A stretch of DNA of 64,000 bases, from assembly GCF_016862175.1 (NCBI RefSeq), contig NZ_BOML01000050.1, positions 1 to 64,000 of the forward strand. Reading direction: 5' to 3'. The position numbers were made by a program, and so were the translations under genes. Numbering within the stretch: position 1 is the first letter of the stretch; the number at the start of each line of letters is the position of its first letter. This DNA is from Paractinoplanes durhamensis. GTDB taxonomy: Bacteria; Actinomycetota; Actinomycetes; Mycobacteriales; Micromonosporaceae. Shown one piece after another: positions 1 through 6,888 of the stretch. Below the pieces are notes generated by a model, which saw only the letters and a list, made by a program, of their open reading frames with translations, searched no databases and was not told where the DNA came from.

Positions 1-1
1 G

Positions 2-400
2 GGCAAGGGCTTCGCGGTGGTCGCCTCCGAGGTCAAGGACCTCGCCCAGGAGACGGCCAAGGCCACCGAGGACATCGGTGCCCGGGTCGCGGCCATCCAG
101 CAGGACACCGGCGGCGCGGTCGAGGTCATCACCCGCATCTCCGAGGTCATCGCGCAGATCAACGACTTCCAGACCACGATCGCGTCCGCAGTCGAGGAGC
201 AGACCGCCACCACCGGCGAGATGAGCCGCAGCATCGGCGAGGTCTCCAACGGCTCGGCCCGGATCGCCACCAACATCAGCGACGTGGCCACCGCCAGCGC
301 CACCTCCAAGGAGGGCGTCGAGCAGACCCGCCAGGCGTCGGCCGAGGTCGCCCGCACCGCCGAGGACCTGCGCGGCCTGGTGAGCGCCTTCAAGTACTGA
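2..400 (+). CDS. Methyl-accepting chemotaxis protein, C-terminal part (5' end outside window)
   Basis: This is the end of a chemoreceptor; the reading frame is already open at base 2, so the gene begins left of the window. The first visible residues, GKGFAVVASEVKDLAQ, match the end of the highly conserved cytoplasmic hairpin tip of MCPs, which contacts CheA and CheW. The rest is heptad-patterned, Ala/Glu/Thr-rich coiled coil (for example VEEQTATTGEMSRSIGEVSNG) and ends FKY. The sensor, membrane and HAMP parts are not visible, so ligand and topology cannot be stated. A strong hairpin follows 20 bases after the stop. Confidence 0.93.
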   Translation, partial: GKGFAVVASEVKDLAQETAKATEDIGARVAAIQQDTGGAVEVITRISEVIAQINDFQTTIASAVEEQTATTGEMSRSIGEVSNGSARIATNISDVATASATSKEGVEQTRQASAEVARTAEDLRGLVSAFKY

Positions 401-420
401 ACTCATCCCCCCGAGGCGCC

Positions 421-450
421 GCCGCGCCGGCCACGGATGGCCGGCGCGGC
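421..450 (+). terminator. Hairpin terminator after the chemoreceptor gene
   Basis: A perfect 13-bp stem (421-433 pairs with 438-450) closes a 4-base loop, 20 bases after the chemoreceptor stop. It is very GC-rich and followed by only a short T run (attt), as is common for terminators in high-GC actinobacteria. Bases 451-636 hold no recognisable gene. Confidence 0.75.
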
Positions 451-636
451 GTCGTCATTTCTCGTACGTCACGGCGTTCAGGTTCTCGCCGATGGATCGG
501 CTGCCGCTCAGCCGCAGCGGTTCGCGGGTCGGCCTTTATGTACTCACCCTGCGCGGCGACCGGATCAGCGCGCTGACCAGGTTCGAGTCCTCATTCGGGG
601 TATCCGCGGTTCCCAAGGAGGTCGCGACTTCGTAGC

Positions 637-1179
637 GTGTCCGGCGTGACCATCCTGGACGATTTCGCGAGCACGCTGCTGTTCCGCCGTTCCGTCACCC
701 CACCGCCGACCCGCGACATCGAGCGCCTGTCCGACGGCGTCTACCACGTCGACCAGCACGACGAGGACCACGTCTACCTGCTCACCGTCCAGTGCATCCC
801 GCGCGTACGGCTGGAGTTCGACCGCCCCTTCACCGTCGGCGAGATCGCCGGCGTCCCCGCCGACCTGGTCGAGGTGACCGTCGCCAACCACGTCGAGGTC
901 ACCCTGGATGCGACGCCCGGCGCGCAGCGCTTCGACGAGGGTGCGCCATCCGGCTCGTCACCGGCCGAGGAGCTGGCCCAGATCACCGTGACGGTCGCCG
1001 ACGACGCCGGCACGTCCTACCAGCTCACGTCCGGCCAGGCCGGCGGCCCCGGCACCGAGTGGCAGGTCCGCTGGAACTTCCAGCCGGCCCCGCCGCCCAC
1101 CGCCCGCCACCTCACCCTGCACTTCACCGCCCCCGGCACCGCACCGGCCGAGATCCGCCTCCCACTCCCGGCGAACTGA
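637..1179 (+). CDS. Hypothetical protein, 180 aa, coupled to CoaD-like gene
   Basis: I do not recognise a family. The protein is soluble, without signal peptide or membrane segment, acidic (many Asp/Glu in the first half) and probably beta-rich. Phrases such as VYHVDQHDEDHVYLLTVQCIPRVRLEFDRPFTVGEI and a C-terminal half ending in alternating hydrophobic strands suggest two beta-sandwich-like units. The start is a GTG at 637; an AAGGAGG lies at 615-621, a rather long 15 bases upstream, so a nearby start is possible. Its stop overlaps the start of the next gene (TGATG), so the two are probably co-translated. Confidence 0.6.
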   Translation: MSGVTILDDFASTLLFRRSVTPPPTRDIERLSDGVYHVDQHDEDHVYLLTVQCIPRVRLEFDRPFTVGEIAGVPADLVEVTVANHVEVTLDATPGAQRFDEGAPSGSSPAEELAQITVTVADDAGTSYQLTSGQAGGPGTEWQVRWNFQPAPPPTARHLTLHFTAPGTAPAEIRLPLPAN

Positions 1180-1583
1180 TGCCCGCCCGCGCGGTCTACC
1201 CGGGCACCTTCGACCCGTTCACCCCCGGCCACCGCGACATCGTCGACCGGGCGCGGCGGTTGTTCGACGCGGTCACCGTGCTGGTCGCGGTCAACGCGGA
1301 CAAACAGCCGACCACGACGCAGACCGAGCGGCTGACGGCCCTGCGCGACTCACTGCCGGCGGCCTGGACCAACGTCACGGTCACCGCATGGTCCGGCCTG
1401 ACCGCCGCCTTCTGCCGTGCACACGGGTACGACGTGATCATCCGCGGCGTCCGAGGCCCGGCCGACCTGCCGCACGAATACCAGCTGGCCGCGATGAACG
1501 AGACCCTGGGCATCACGACGCTGCTGCTCCCGGCCCGCCCCGAGCTGGCCCGGGTGTCGTCCACCGCCGTGCGGGGCTGCTAG
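1179..1583 (+). CDS. CoaD-like nucleotidyltransferase, C-terminally truncated
   Basis: This belongs to the phosphopantetheine adenylyltransferase (CoaD) nucleotidyltransferase family. It has the N-terminal YPGTFDPFTPGH motif (TxxH-type ATP site), a Lys in the NADKQP loop where CoaD has SKKP, and the IIRGVRGPADLPHEYQLAAMN block equivalent to RGLRAxxDFEYE. It then stops at VSSTAVRGC: the family motif SSSxVRE is cut after its Arg and about 25 C-terminal residues are missing (134 aa against about 160). It may be a degenerate paralogue or a specialised nucleotidyltransferase; a full-length coaD is expected elsewhere. It is coupled to the preceding unknown gene. Confidence 0.8.
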   Translation: MPARAVYPGTFDPFTPGHRDIVDRARRLFDAVTVLVAVNADKQPTTTQTERLTALRDSLPAAWTNVTVTAWSGLTAAFCRAHGYDVIIRGVRGPADLPHEYQLAAMNETLGITTLLLPARPELARVSSTAVRGC

Positions 1584-1918
1584 AAGGACGAGACCCGCAG
1601 CCAGCCGGGCCGCTCACCGCCGCCCTCCCACTGCCCGAGCCCGTCGAGCAGCTCGACCAGCCGAGAGGCGGAGACGCCGCTCTCCCACGCGACGAACATC
1701 CCGTCCTCCGGCCGCTCCAGCTGATACGCCGCGACTTCGGCCCGCGGCCCGTAGAACAGCGCCACCTCGGCCTCGATCACCCGCCCACGCAGCCGAAGAA
1801 TCCAGGTCGGATCCATCCCGGCGGTATCCAGCGGCCCGAGAACCTCAGCGCCCCGCCGATCTCCCCACTCCCGCAAGCCCAAGCCCAAGCTTTCGTACGG
1901 CTCGTCACGCTGCGACAT
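1580..1918 (-). CDS. Hypothetical protein, 112 aa
   Basis: This is an unrecognised small cytoplasmic protein. It has no signal peptide or membrane segment and contains many Trp, Arg and Glu residues (WILRLRGRVIEAEVALFYG, then MFVAWESGVSASRLVELLDGLGQW). The alternating pattern fits an alpha/beta fold of the kind used by small immunity-like proteins, but that is only a shape impression. I chose the internal ATG at 1918 because the residues upstream of it are low-complexity. Its last four bases overlap the convergent CoaD-like gene. Confidence 0.55.
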   Translation of the reverse strand: MSQRDEPYESLGLGLREWGDRRGAEVLGPLDTAGMDPTWILRLRGRVIEAEVALFYGPRAEVAAYQLERPEDGMFVAWESGVSASRLVELLDGLGQWEGGGERPGWLRVSSF

Positions 1919-2349
1919 GCGCCGAAAGATACCCGTAGGCCGCGAATGCCTCGCGCCGGCGGACATGTCGGCGGCAACTCCGGCGCCCGTTCACCCTCCG
2001 CGTAGGCGATCAAGAAGCCCAGGAGACATGGTGCGCACTTCTGCCGACGAGCGGACGCGTTCCAATTTCCAGGATGTCGGCGTCTCAATGAGTCTGGATG
2101 GCCCCGACATCCTGGAAACTGTGTTGATCTAGGTGCAAACCAACGTACCGGGTGCGGCGGCAGCCAGCGGTCGCGGCGACGCATCCGGGTCTGCCGCCGG
2201 CAAGGCACGTCGCGCCGCCGGGGAACGGCGACGACGCCATCCGGCGACAGCCACGGTCTGGCGATCCCTGGTTGGGCTGTGCCTTCATCCGGATCGGCGG
2301 ATGCCGTGCACTGGGTGTTGTCAGCTCACGTCGTGCCGAGGAGATTTCG
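1919..2349. other. 431-bp intergenic region with a long inverted repeat
   Basis: No convincing gene is visible between the hypothetical protein and the SDR gene. The region carries a perfect 15-bp inverted repeat (2066-2080 and 2104-2118) listed separately. The DNA after it (about 2125-2330) is GC-rich and lacks clear start signals until the RBS of the SDR gene at 2338-2343. Confidence 0.6.
2066..2118. repeat. Perfect 15-bp inverted repeat with 23-bp spacer
   Basis: TTTCCAGGATGTCGG at 2066-2080 is exactly reverse-complemented at 2104-2118. The 23-base spacer and lack of a following T tract make an ordinary terminator unlikely. It sits alone in a gene-free stretch. It could be an attachment site, the end of a vanished insertion element, or an operator; nothing adjacent encodes a recombinase. 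Confidence 0.75.
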
Positions 2350-3204
2350 ATGACCGGATGGACCGCAAGTCAGCTGCCGAACCTGAGCGGGAAGACCGTG
2401 CTGATCACCGGGGGTGGGCGGGGGCTCGGGCTGATCGTCGCGCGTGAGCTCGGGCGGGCGGGGGCGCGCGTGATCCTCGGCGTACGGGAAACCGGGGTTG
2501 CTCTTGACGCTGTTGCCGGCATGGCCGGGGAATTTGAGGTTCGGGAGCTCGATGTTGCTGATCTTGACTCGGTGCGCGGGTTTGCCGGGGCTTGGGACGG
2601 TGAGCTCGACGTTCTGATCAACAACGCCGGGGTCATGGACATCCCGGCGGCTCGGACCGCGCAAGGTCTCGACGTGCAGACCGCGACGAACTATTTCGGG
2701 CCGTTCGTGCTCACCAACCTGCTGCTGCCGCATCTCGCCGATCGGGTCGTCACGGTCACCAGTCAGCTGCATCGCACCGGCAGGCTCGACCTCGGTGATC
2801 TTGACTGGCGGGCGCGCCGCTACAGCCGGATGGGCGCCTACGAGGCCTCCAAGCTCGCCGTCGTGCTCTTCTCGCTGGAGCTGCAGCGCCGCCTCGACGC
2901 CGCGCACAGCCCGGTCCGGTCGGTCCTCGCCCACCCGGGCATCGCCCGCACCGCCCTCGCCGCGCATTCGCGTTCCAACATCATCAACCGGCTCCGGTTT
3001 CTGACCAACGATCCAGAGCAAGGAGCACTGCCGATTTTGTACGCCGCCACGCAGGACGTTCCGGGTAACGCGTATGTGGGGCCGGACGGTTTCGGTGGCC
3101 TCAAGGGGCGGCCTGCGCCGGGTAAGCCGAGCCGCGCCGGATCGGATCCCGCGGTGGCGGCCGGGCTGTGGCGGGCGACCGCCGCCCTCACCGGAGTCCG
3201 GTAG
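2350..3204 (+). CDS. Short-chain dehydrogenase/reductase, 284 aa
   Basis: This is a classical Rossmann-fold SDR oxidoreductase. It has the cofactor motif TGGGRGLG near residues 20-27, the NNAG motif (LINNAGVM), and the catalytic Ser in TVTSQLH followed by YEASK with the catalytic Tyr and Lys. Length and layout resemble the retinol dehydrogenase/WW-oxidoreductase-like SDRs common in actinomycetes; the substrate cannot be read. The start at 2350 is set by GAGGAG at 2338-2343. The 3' end overlaps the convergent LysR gene by 17 bp. Confidence 0.9.
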   Translation: MTGWTASQLPNLSGKTVLITGGGRGLGLIVARELGRAGARVILGVRETGVALDAVAGMAGEFEVRELDVADLDSVRGFAGAWDGELDVLINNAGVMDIPAARTAQGLDVQTATNYFGPFVLTNLLLPHLADRVVTVTSQLHRTGRLDLGDLDWRARRYSRMGAYEASKLAVVLFSLELQRRLDAAHSPVRSVLAHPGIARTALAAHSRSNIINRLRFLTNDPEQGALPILYAATQDVPGNAYVGPDGFGGLKGRPAPGKPSRAGSDPAVAAGLWRATAALTGVR

Positions 3205-4027
3205 CCGCTCCGACCAGGCCGGCTACCGCCCGCGACCGGCTGTGTGCCGGCCAGGCCAGGACCGTGGTGACGTGCGGCGCGTCGGTCAGCGGGACGGCGG
3301 TGTGGGCGCTCCACAGCCACCATCGGGACGAGGCGCAGAGGACAGCCGTGGTCTGGCCGAGGGCGATCAGCTGGGCCAGCTGCGACAGGTCGTGGATCTC
3401 CGGGCCCGGGCCCGGCTCGTAGGTGCCGTCCGGCCGCGGCCAGCGCGCGACCGGCAGGCCGGCGACCGCGCCGATCTCGGCCATGGTCAACGCCGTACGC
3501 GTGGCCAGCGGGTGTTCGGCCGGCAGGATCGCCACCTGCTGCTCGGTCAGCAGCTCCTCGGTGTCGAAGCCGGTCAGCTCGTCGAACGGCCGCTGCATGA
3601 GCGCCACGTCGGCCCGGCCGTCGCGCAGCATCCGGGCCTGGTCGCCCATGCCGCACAGCAAAACCTCGACCTCGGCGGCGTACGCGTCGAGCAGGGTACG
3701 CAGCAGCTCGTGGTTCGCGCCGGCCTTGGTCGCCAGGACCAGGCGGTTGCCGCCGTCGGTGGCGGCGCGCTGGGTGCGGCGGGCCGCGGCGGCCGCGGCG
3801 TCGAGCAGGGTGCGGGCCTCGTCCAGCAGCACCCGGCCGGCGCCGGTGAGGGCGACGCCGCGGCGGTTGCGTTCGAGGAGGGTGACGCCGAGCCGCCGTT
3901 CGAGCTGCTGGATCGCCCGGGACAGCGGCGGCTGCGCCATCCCGAGCCGGTCCGCCGCCCGGCCGAAGTGCAGGTCCTCGGCCACCGCGACGAAGTACCT
4001 GAGTTCCCGGGTCTCCAGCACGTCCAT
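3188..4027 (-). CDS. LysR-family transcriptional regulator
   Basis: This 279-aa regulator opens with a typical LysR winged helix-turn-helix: LRYFVAVAEDLHFGRAADRLGMAQPPLSRAIQQLERRLGVTLLERN in residues 8-55. A long linker helix and a co-inducer-binding domain of the type-2 periplasmic fold follow. It is divergently transcribed from the SDR gene starting at 4121, and the 93-bp gap contains a near-ideal LysR operator, so the SDR gene is the likely target together with the regulator itself. The effector is unknown. The ATG at 4027 places the HTH at the expected distance from the N-terminus. Confidence 0.95.
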   Translation of the reverse strand: MDVLETRELRYFVAVAEDLHFGRAADRLGMAQPPLSRAIQQLERRLGVTLLERNRRGVALTGAGRVLLDEARTLLDAAAAAARRTQRAATDGGNRLVLATKAGANHELLRTLLDAYAAEVEVLLCGMGDQARMLRDGRADVALMQRPFDELTGFDTEELLTEQQVAILPAEHPLATRTALTMAEIGAVAGLPVARWPRPDGTYEPGPGPEIHDLSQLAQLIALGQTTAVLCASSRWWLWSAHTAVPLTDAPHVTTVLAWPAHSRSRAVAGLVGAATGLR

Positions 4028-4039
4028 CGGGCCAGCGTA

Positions 4040-4070
4040 CGTCGGTGATACCGGCCGAGTATCACCGACG
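4040..4070. promoter_or_regulatory. LysR operator in the divergent promoter region
   Basis: A perfect 12-bp inverted repeat, CGTCGGTGATAC and GTATCACCGACG, is separated by 7 bases. Its centre, ATAC-N7-GTAT, matches the T-N11-A rule for LysR boxes. It lies midway between the divergent LysR and SDR starts, where a regulator could control both promoters. Confidence 0.85.
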
Positions 4071-4120
4071 GACCGGATCGGTGTCAGGACATCGCCGGCC
4101 GGCGACGCAGCATCGACGTC

Positions 4121-4831
4121 ATGAGTGAGATGAAGACCGCGCTGGTCACCGGCGCGAACAAGGGACTCGGGTACGAGATCGCGGCCGGGCTGGCCGCACT
4201 GGGCTACCGGGTGGCGATCGGCGCCCGCGACCGGGCCCGCGGGGAGGCGGCGGCGAAGACCCTGCCCGGCGCGTTCGTGGTGCCGCTCGACGTCACCGAC
4301 GACCGGAGTGTCGCCGAGGCCGCCGGAATGCTCGACCGGCTCGACGTGCTCGTCAACAACGCCGGCATCTCCGGCGAGACCGGGCCGGGCTGGGCGCAGG
4401 ACCCGACCACGCTCGACCTCGGGATGGTCCGCGAGGTGGTGGAGACCAACGTCTACGGGGTGATCCGGGTGACCAACGCGATGCTGCCGCTGCTGCGCCG
4501 GTCGCCGCAACCGCGGATCGTCAACGTCTCCAGCAGCGTCGGCTCGGTGACCTGGCAGGCCGACCCGGCCGTCGACGTCGGCCCGATCATGGCGGCCTAC
4601 TCCCCGACGAAGTCGTATCTCAACGCGGTCACCGTGCACTACGCCCGGCAGTTCGCCGGCACCAACATCCTGATCAACGCCGCCTGCCCCGGCCTGGTCG
4701 CCACCGACTTCACCGGCTTCCAGGGCCGGCCGCCCCGGGAGGCCGCGGCCACCCCGATCCGGCTGGCCACCCTGCCCGACGGCGGCCCGACCGGCTCGTT
4801 CCAGAACGACGACGGGGTCATCCCCTGGTGA
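4121..4831 (+). CDS. SDR family oxidoreductase under LysR control
   Basis: This 236-aa short-chain dehydrogenase has TGANKGLG in the first strand-turn-helix, LVNNAGISG, a Ser in VNVSSSVGS and an active-site tyrosine in AYSPTKSYLN (Y-x3-K). The GANKGLG type resembles the carbonyl reductase/AtaJ-like SDRs of actinobacteria that are often paired with a regulator. The late segment PGLVATDFTGF is the usual SDR exit loop. The divergent LysR gene and the palindromic operator between them point to substrate-responsive expression; the substrate is not identifiable. Confidence 0.92.
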   Translation: MSEMKTALVTGANKGLGYEIAAGLAALGYRVAIGARDRARGEAAAKTLPGAFVVPLDVTDDRSVAEAAGMLDRLDVLVNNAGISGETGPGWAQDPTTLDLGMVREVVETNVYGVIRVTNAMLPLLRRSPQPRIVNVSSSVGSVTWQADPAVDVGPIMAAYSPTKSYLNAVTVHYARQFAGTNILINAACPGLVATDFTGFQGRPPREAAATPIRLATLPDGGPTGSFQNDDGVIPW

Positions 4832-4853
4832 GCCCGGCTGGCATCATCGGGGC

Positions 4854-5408
4854 ATGGCCGACCGCAGGAAGCGCGCGAACCTGTTCCCGACCGACGGCGC
4901 ACCCGACCCGCGCATCGAGCCGCTGCGGCAGGGCGACGAGCGGGCCACCCTGGTCCTGTTCCTGCGCGACCAGCGCCTGACCCTGGAGGTCAAGTGCCGC
5001 GGGCTGGGCCCGGAGGAGCTCGCCGCCCGGTCGGTCGAGCCGTCCACGATGTCGCTGCTGGGCCTGGTCCGGCACATGGCCGACGTGGAGCGTCAGTGGT
5101 TCCGCCAGCGCCTGTCCGGTGAGGACGTGGCGCTGCGCTACCAGACAGCGGCCGACCCGGACGGCGATTTCGACTTCGACAGCGCGACCACCGACCCGGC
5201 CGAGGCATGGGCGGCGTGGCGTGAAGAGTGTGCCTTCACCGACCGTTTCATCTCCTCCGCCGACCTCGGCACTGTCTACGACGGCATACCCGGGGTCGGC
5301 CGGATCTCTTTGCGCGAGACGGTCGTCCACATGATTGAGGAGTACGCCCGGCACAACGGCCACGCCGACCTGCTCCGCGAACGCATCGACGGCCGGATCG
5401 GCCAGTAG
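4854..5408 (+). CDS. DinB/DUF664-family protein
   Basis: This 184-aa protein fits the DinB-like four-helix-bundle superfamily (DUF664 branch). Likely metal-ligand histidines are in LVRHMADVERQWF and in the terminal HMIEEYARHNGHADLLRE segment, which is the family's hallmark ending. Members include mycothiol- or bacillithiol-dependent transferases and many uncharacterised proteins, so a thiol-transferase role is possible but unproven. It begins 22 bases after the preceding SDR stop and may be co-transcribed with it. Confidence 0.85.
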   Translation: MADRRKRANLFPTDGAPDPRIEPLRQGDERATLVLFLRDQRLTLEVKCRGLGPEELAARSVEPSTMSLLGLVRHMADVERQWFRQRLSGEDVALRYQTAADPDGDFDFDSATTDPAEAWAAWREECAFTDRFISSADLGTVYDGIPGVGRISLRETVVHMIEEYARHNGHADLLRERIDGRIGQ

Positions 5409-5427
5409 CGCTTGATCACGCGTTTCC

Positions 5428-5440
5428 GCAGGTAACCTGC
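5428..5440. promoter_or_regulatory. Short perfect palindrome upstream of kinase relic
   Basis: GCAGGTAACCTGC is a 13-bp perfect palindrome about a single central base, flanked on both sides by the hexamer CGTTTC. It sits 12 bases before the ATG of the kinase remnant. It may be the old operator of that gene; no regulator can be assigned. Confidence 0.4.
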
Positions 5441-5452
5441 CGTTTCGGAGCA

Positions 5453-5770
5453 ATGCCGTCGGAGGGGCCGGCCGTCCACCTGGCCCAGGATCTCGACGGG
5501 CGGCGGGTGGCGGTCAAGCTGATCCGGTCCGGGCCGGCGGCCGACCCGGAGTTCCGGGCCCGGTTCCGCAGCGAGGTCAACCGGGCCCGCCAGGTGCCGC
5601 CGTTCTGCACGGCCGCCGACATCTTCGCGTGGGGCGTCCTCGTGGCGTACGCGTCCACCGGGCGCACGCCGTTCGCCGCCGACAACCCGGTCGGGAAGAT
5701 CCGCACCCAGGAACCGGACCTGACCGGCCTGTCCGGGCCGATCCGCGACCTGGCCGCCGTCGCCGGCTAG
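5453..5770 (+). pseudogene. Ser/Thr protein kinase remnant with the catalytic core deleted
   Basis: The 105-aa frame keeps two separated pieces of an actinobacterial (PknB-type) kinase. The N-lobe has VAVKLI with the ATP-site Lys22 and the helix-C Glu41 in FRSEVNRARQVPPFCTA. This joins directly to subdomain IX of the C-lobe, ADIFAWGVLVAYASTGRTPF. The intervening 120-150 residues, with the hinge, catalytic HRD loop, DFG and activation segment, are absent, and so are the C-terminal regulatory parts. An in-frame internal deletion explains this best. It cannot be an active kinase. It ends against another gene relic on the opposite strand. Confidence 0.8.
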
Positions 5771-5985
5771 CCCGCCTGGACGGGCAGTTGCAGGTACGAG
5801 GCGTGCTCGCCGCCGGTGTGGATGACATGCAGGCCCTTGTTGGCCGGGGTGTACTCGCGGAGCGCCGGCATCATCGGGCCGAGCAGGTGCCGGCCGCTGA
5901 CCACCAAGCGGAGCTGTTCGCCGGGCCGGAACGAGATGCCCAGCGGGAACAGGTCGATCTCGACGGCGACGATCTGGCCGTGGTC
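5767..5985 (-). pseudogene. CocE/NonD (X-Pro dipeptidyl-peptidase C-terminal domain) gene tail
   Basis: About 68 codons on the minus strand read IVAVEIDLFPLGISFRPG, then EQLRLVVSGRHLLG, and end in YLQLPVQAG. This is the characteristic last beta-sandwich (PepX_C) segment of CocE/NonD hydrolases, which normally exceed 500 aa. Upstream of about 5985 no catalytic domain or start is found; the neighbouring peptidase gene occupies that DNA. I read it as the 3' remnant of a gene lost by deletion. Its stop overlaps the end of the kinase remnant. Confidence 0.7.
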
Positions 5986-6014
5986 GCTGCTTCGCGGTCT
6001 GGGGTGGCTTCGCG

Positions 6015-6824
6015 TCAGCGGTTGGAGACGCTGAAGTGCATGTAGTCCTTCAAGCTTCGCCACTGGCCGCCCCAGAAATAGCCGTTCGCGGTGAACGCCC
6101 TGCCCGCTCCCTCGGCGTGGATCATGCCGATCTTGTAGCTGTTGCGGTTCAGGTAAGCGCGGCCTCCGCCCGGTGACACCGACCCACCCCGGATCATCGG
6201 GTTCTGCAGCGGGTTGATGTCGATGGCCGTGCCGTACGCATGCTCCGACCACACGTCCGTGCCGCCGACCGGGCGGCAGTTGTAGCCCGCCGTCACGATG
6301 CCCATGTCGGTCTCGCCGGGCATGTTCACCGACATCGGGGCCATCGCCATGATCCGGTAGCGCCAGCGGAACAGCGTGAAGAAGATCTTCTGGACCCTGG
6401 TGACCACGTCGCGGTGCACGACGATGCTGCCGTCGTGGTAGGCGCCCTGCAGGTCGATGTAGGAGACCCACACCTTGCGCAGCGCGGCCGGCGGGACCGG
6501 GCAGCGGTCGGCCGGATCCCAGTTGACCATGGCAGGGGTGACCCATTCGACGTGCGTGCGCCAGTCGCGCAGCTGCACCGCAGGCGGGGCCAGCCGCAAC
6601 GTCTCGTCGATGTGCACGGGATACGGCGGCACGATCTGGTTCCAGCGCCCGATGTCCGCCATCCGCAGCCCGGCCGCCCGCGCGATGCTCCGCATGGTCT
6701 CGCCGGGCGCGACGACATGCCACACCGAGCCGGCCCGCACGACGGCGGCCTGAGCCGGGCGCCCCGGCAGGACGGCTGCCGGGACGACCAGGACCAACAG
6801 TGCGGCGAGCAGTCTTTTCAGCAC
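6015..6824 (-). CDS. Secreted LysM-domain M15 (VanY-type) carboxypeptidase
   Basis: This is a 269-aa exported peptidoglycan enzyme. Residues 1-27 form a Sec signal peptide ending near AQA. Residues 36-79 are a LysM cell-wall-binding repeat (WHVVAPGETMRSIARAAGL). The catalytic M15 domain carries the zinc signature SEHAYGTAID (His195, Asp202) and the final His263 in KDYMHFS. It probably trims D-Ala-D-Ala or D-amino-acid stems of peptidoglycan outside the membrane. It stands alone, beside the two gene relics. Confidence 0.93.
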   Translation of the reverse strand: MLKRLLAALLVLVVPAAVLPGRPAQAAVVRAGSVWHVVAPGETMRSIARAAGLRMADIGRWNQIVPPYPVHIDETLRLAPPAVQLRDWRTHVEWVTPAMVNWDPADRCPVPPAALRKVWVSYIDLQGAYHDGSIVVHRDVVTRVQKIFFTLFRWRYRIMAMAPMSVNMPGETDMGIVTAGYNCRPVGGTDVWSEHAYGTAIDINPLQNPMIRGGSVSPGGGRAYLNRNSYKIGMIHAEGAGRAFTANGYFWGGQWRSLKDYMHFSVSNR

Positions 6825-6888
6825 GGTTACCGACCGTACGAACAGCTTTGCCCCATCGCAGGCGAAACGCGAAAATGATACGACTTTC

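Noticed and set aside
2066..2118. The long inverted repeat considered as a transcription terminator.
   Set aside because: A 23-base spacer and no U tract on either side make that unlikely, and no gene ends next to it.
3074..4048. A long plus-strand open frame opposite the LysR gene.
   Set aside because: It is an antisense shadow of high-GC coding DNA; its product is Arg/Gly-rich low-complexity sequence with no domain, while the minus strand gives a clear LysR protein.
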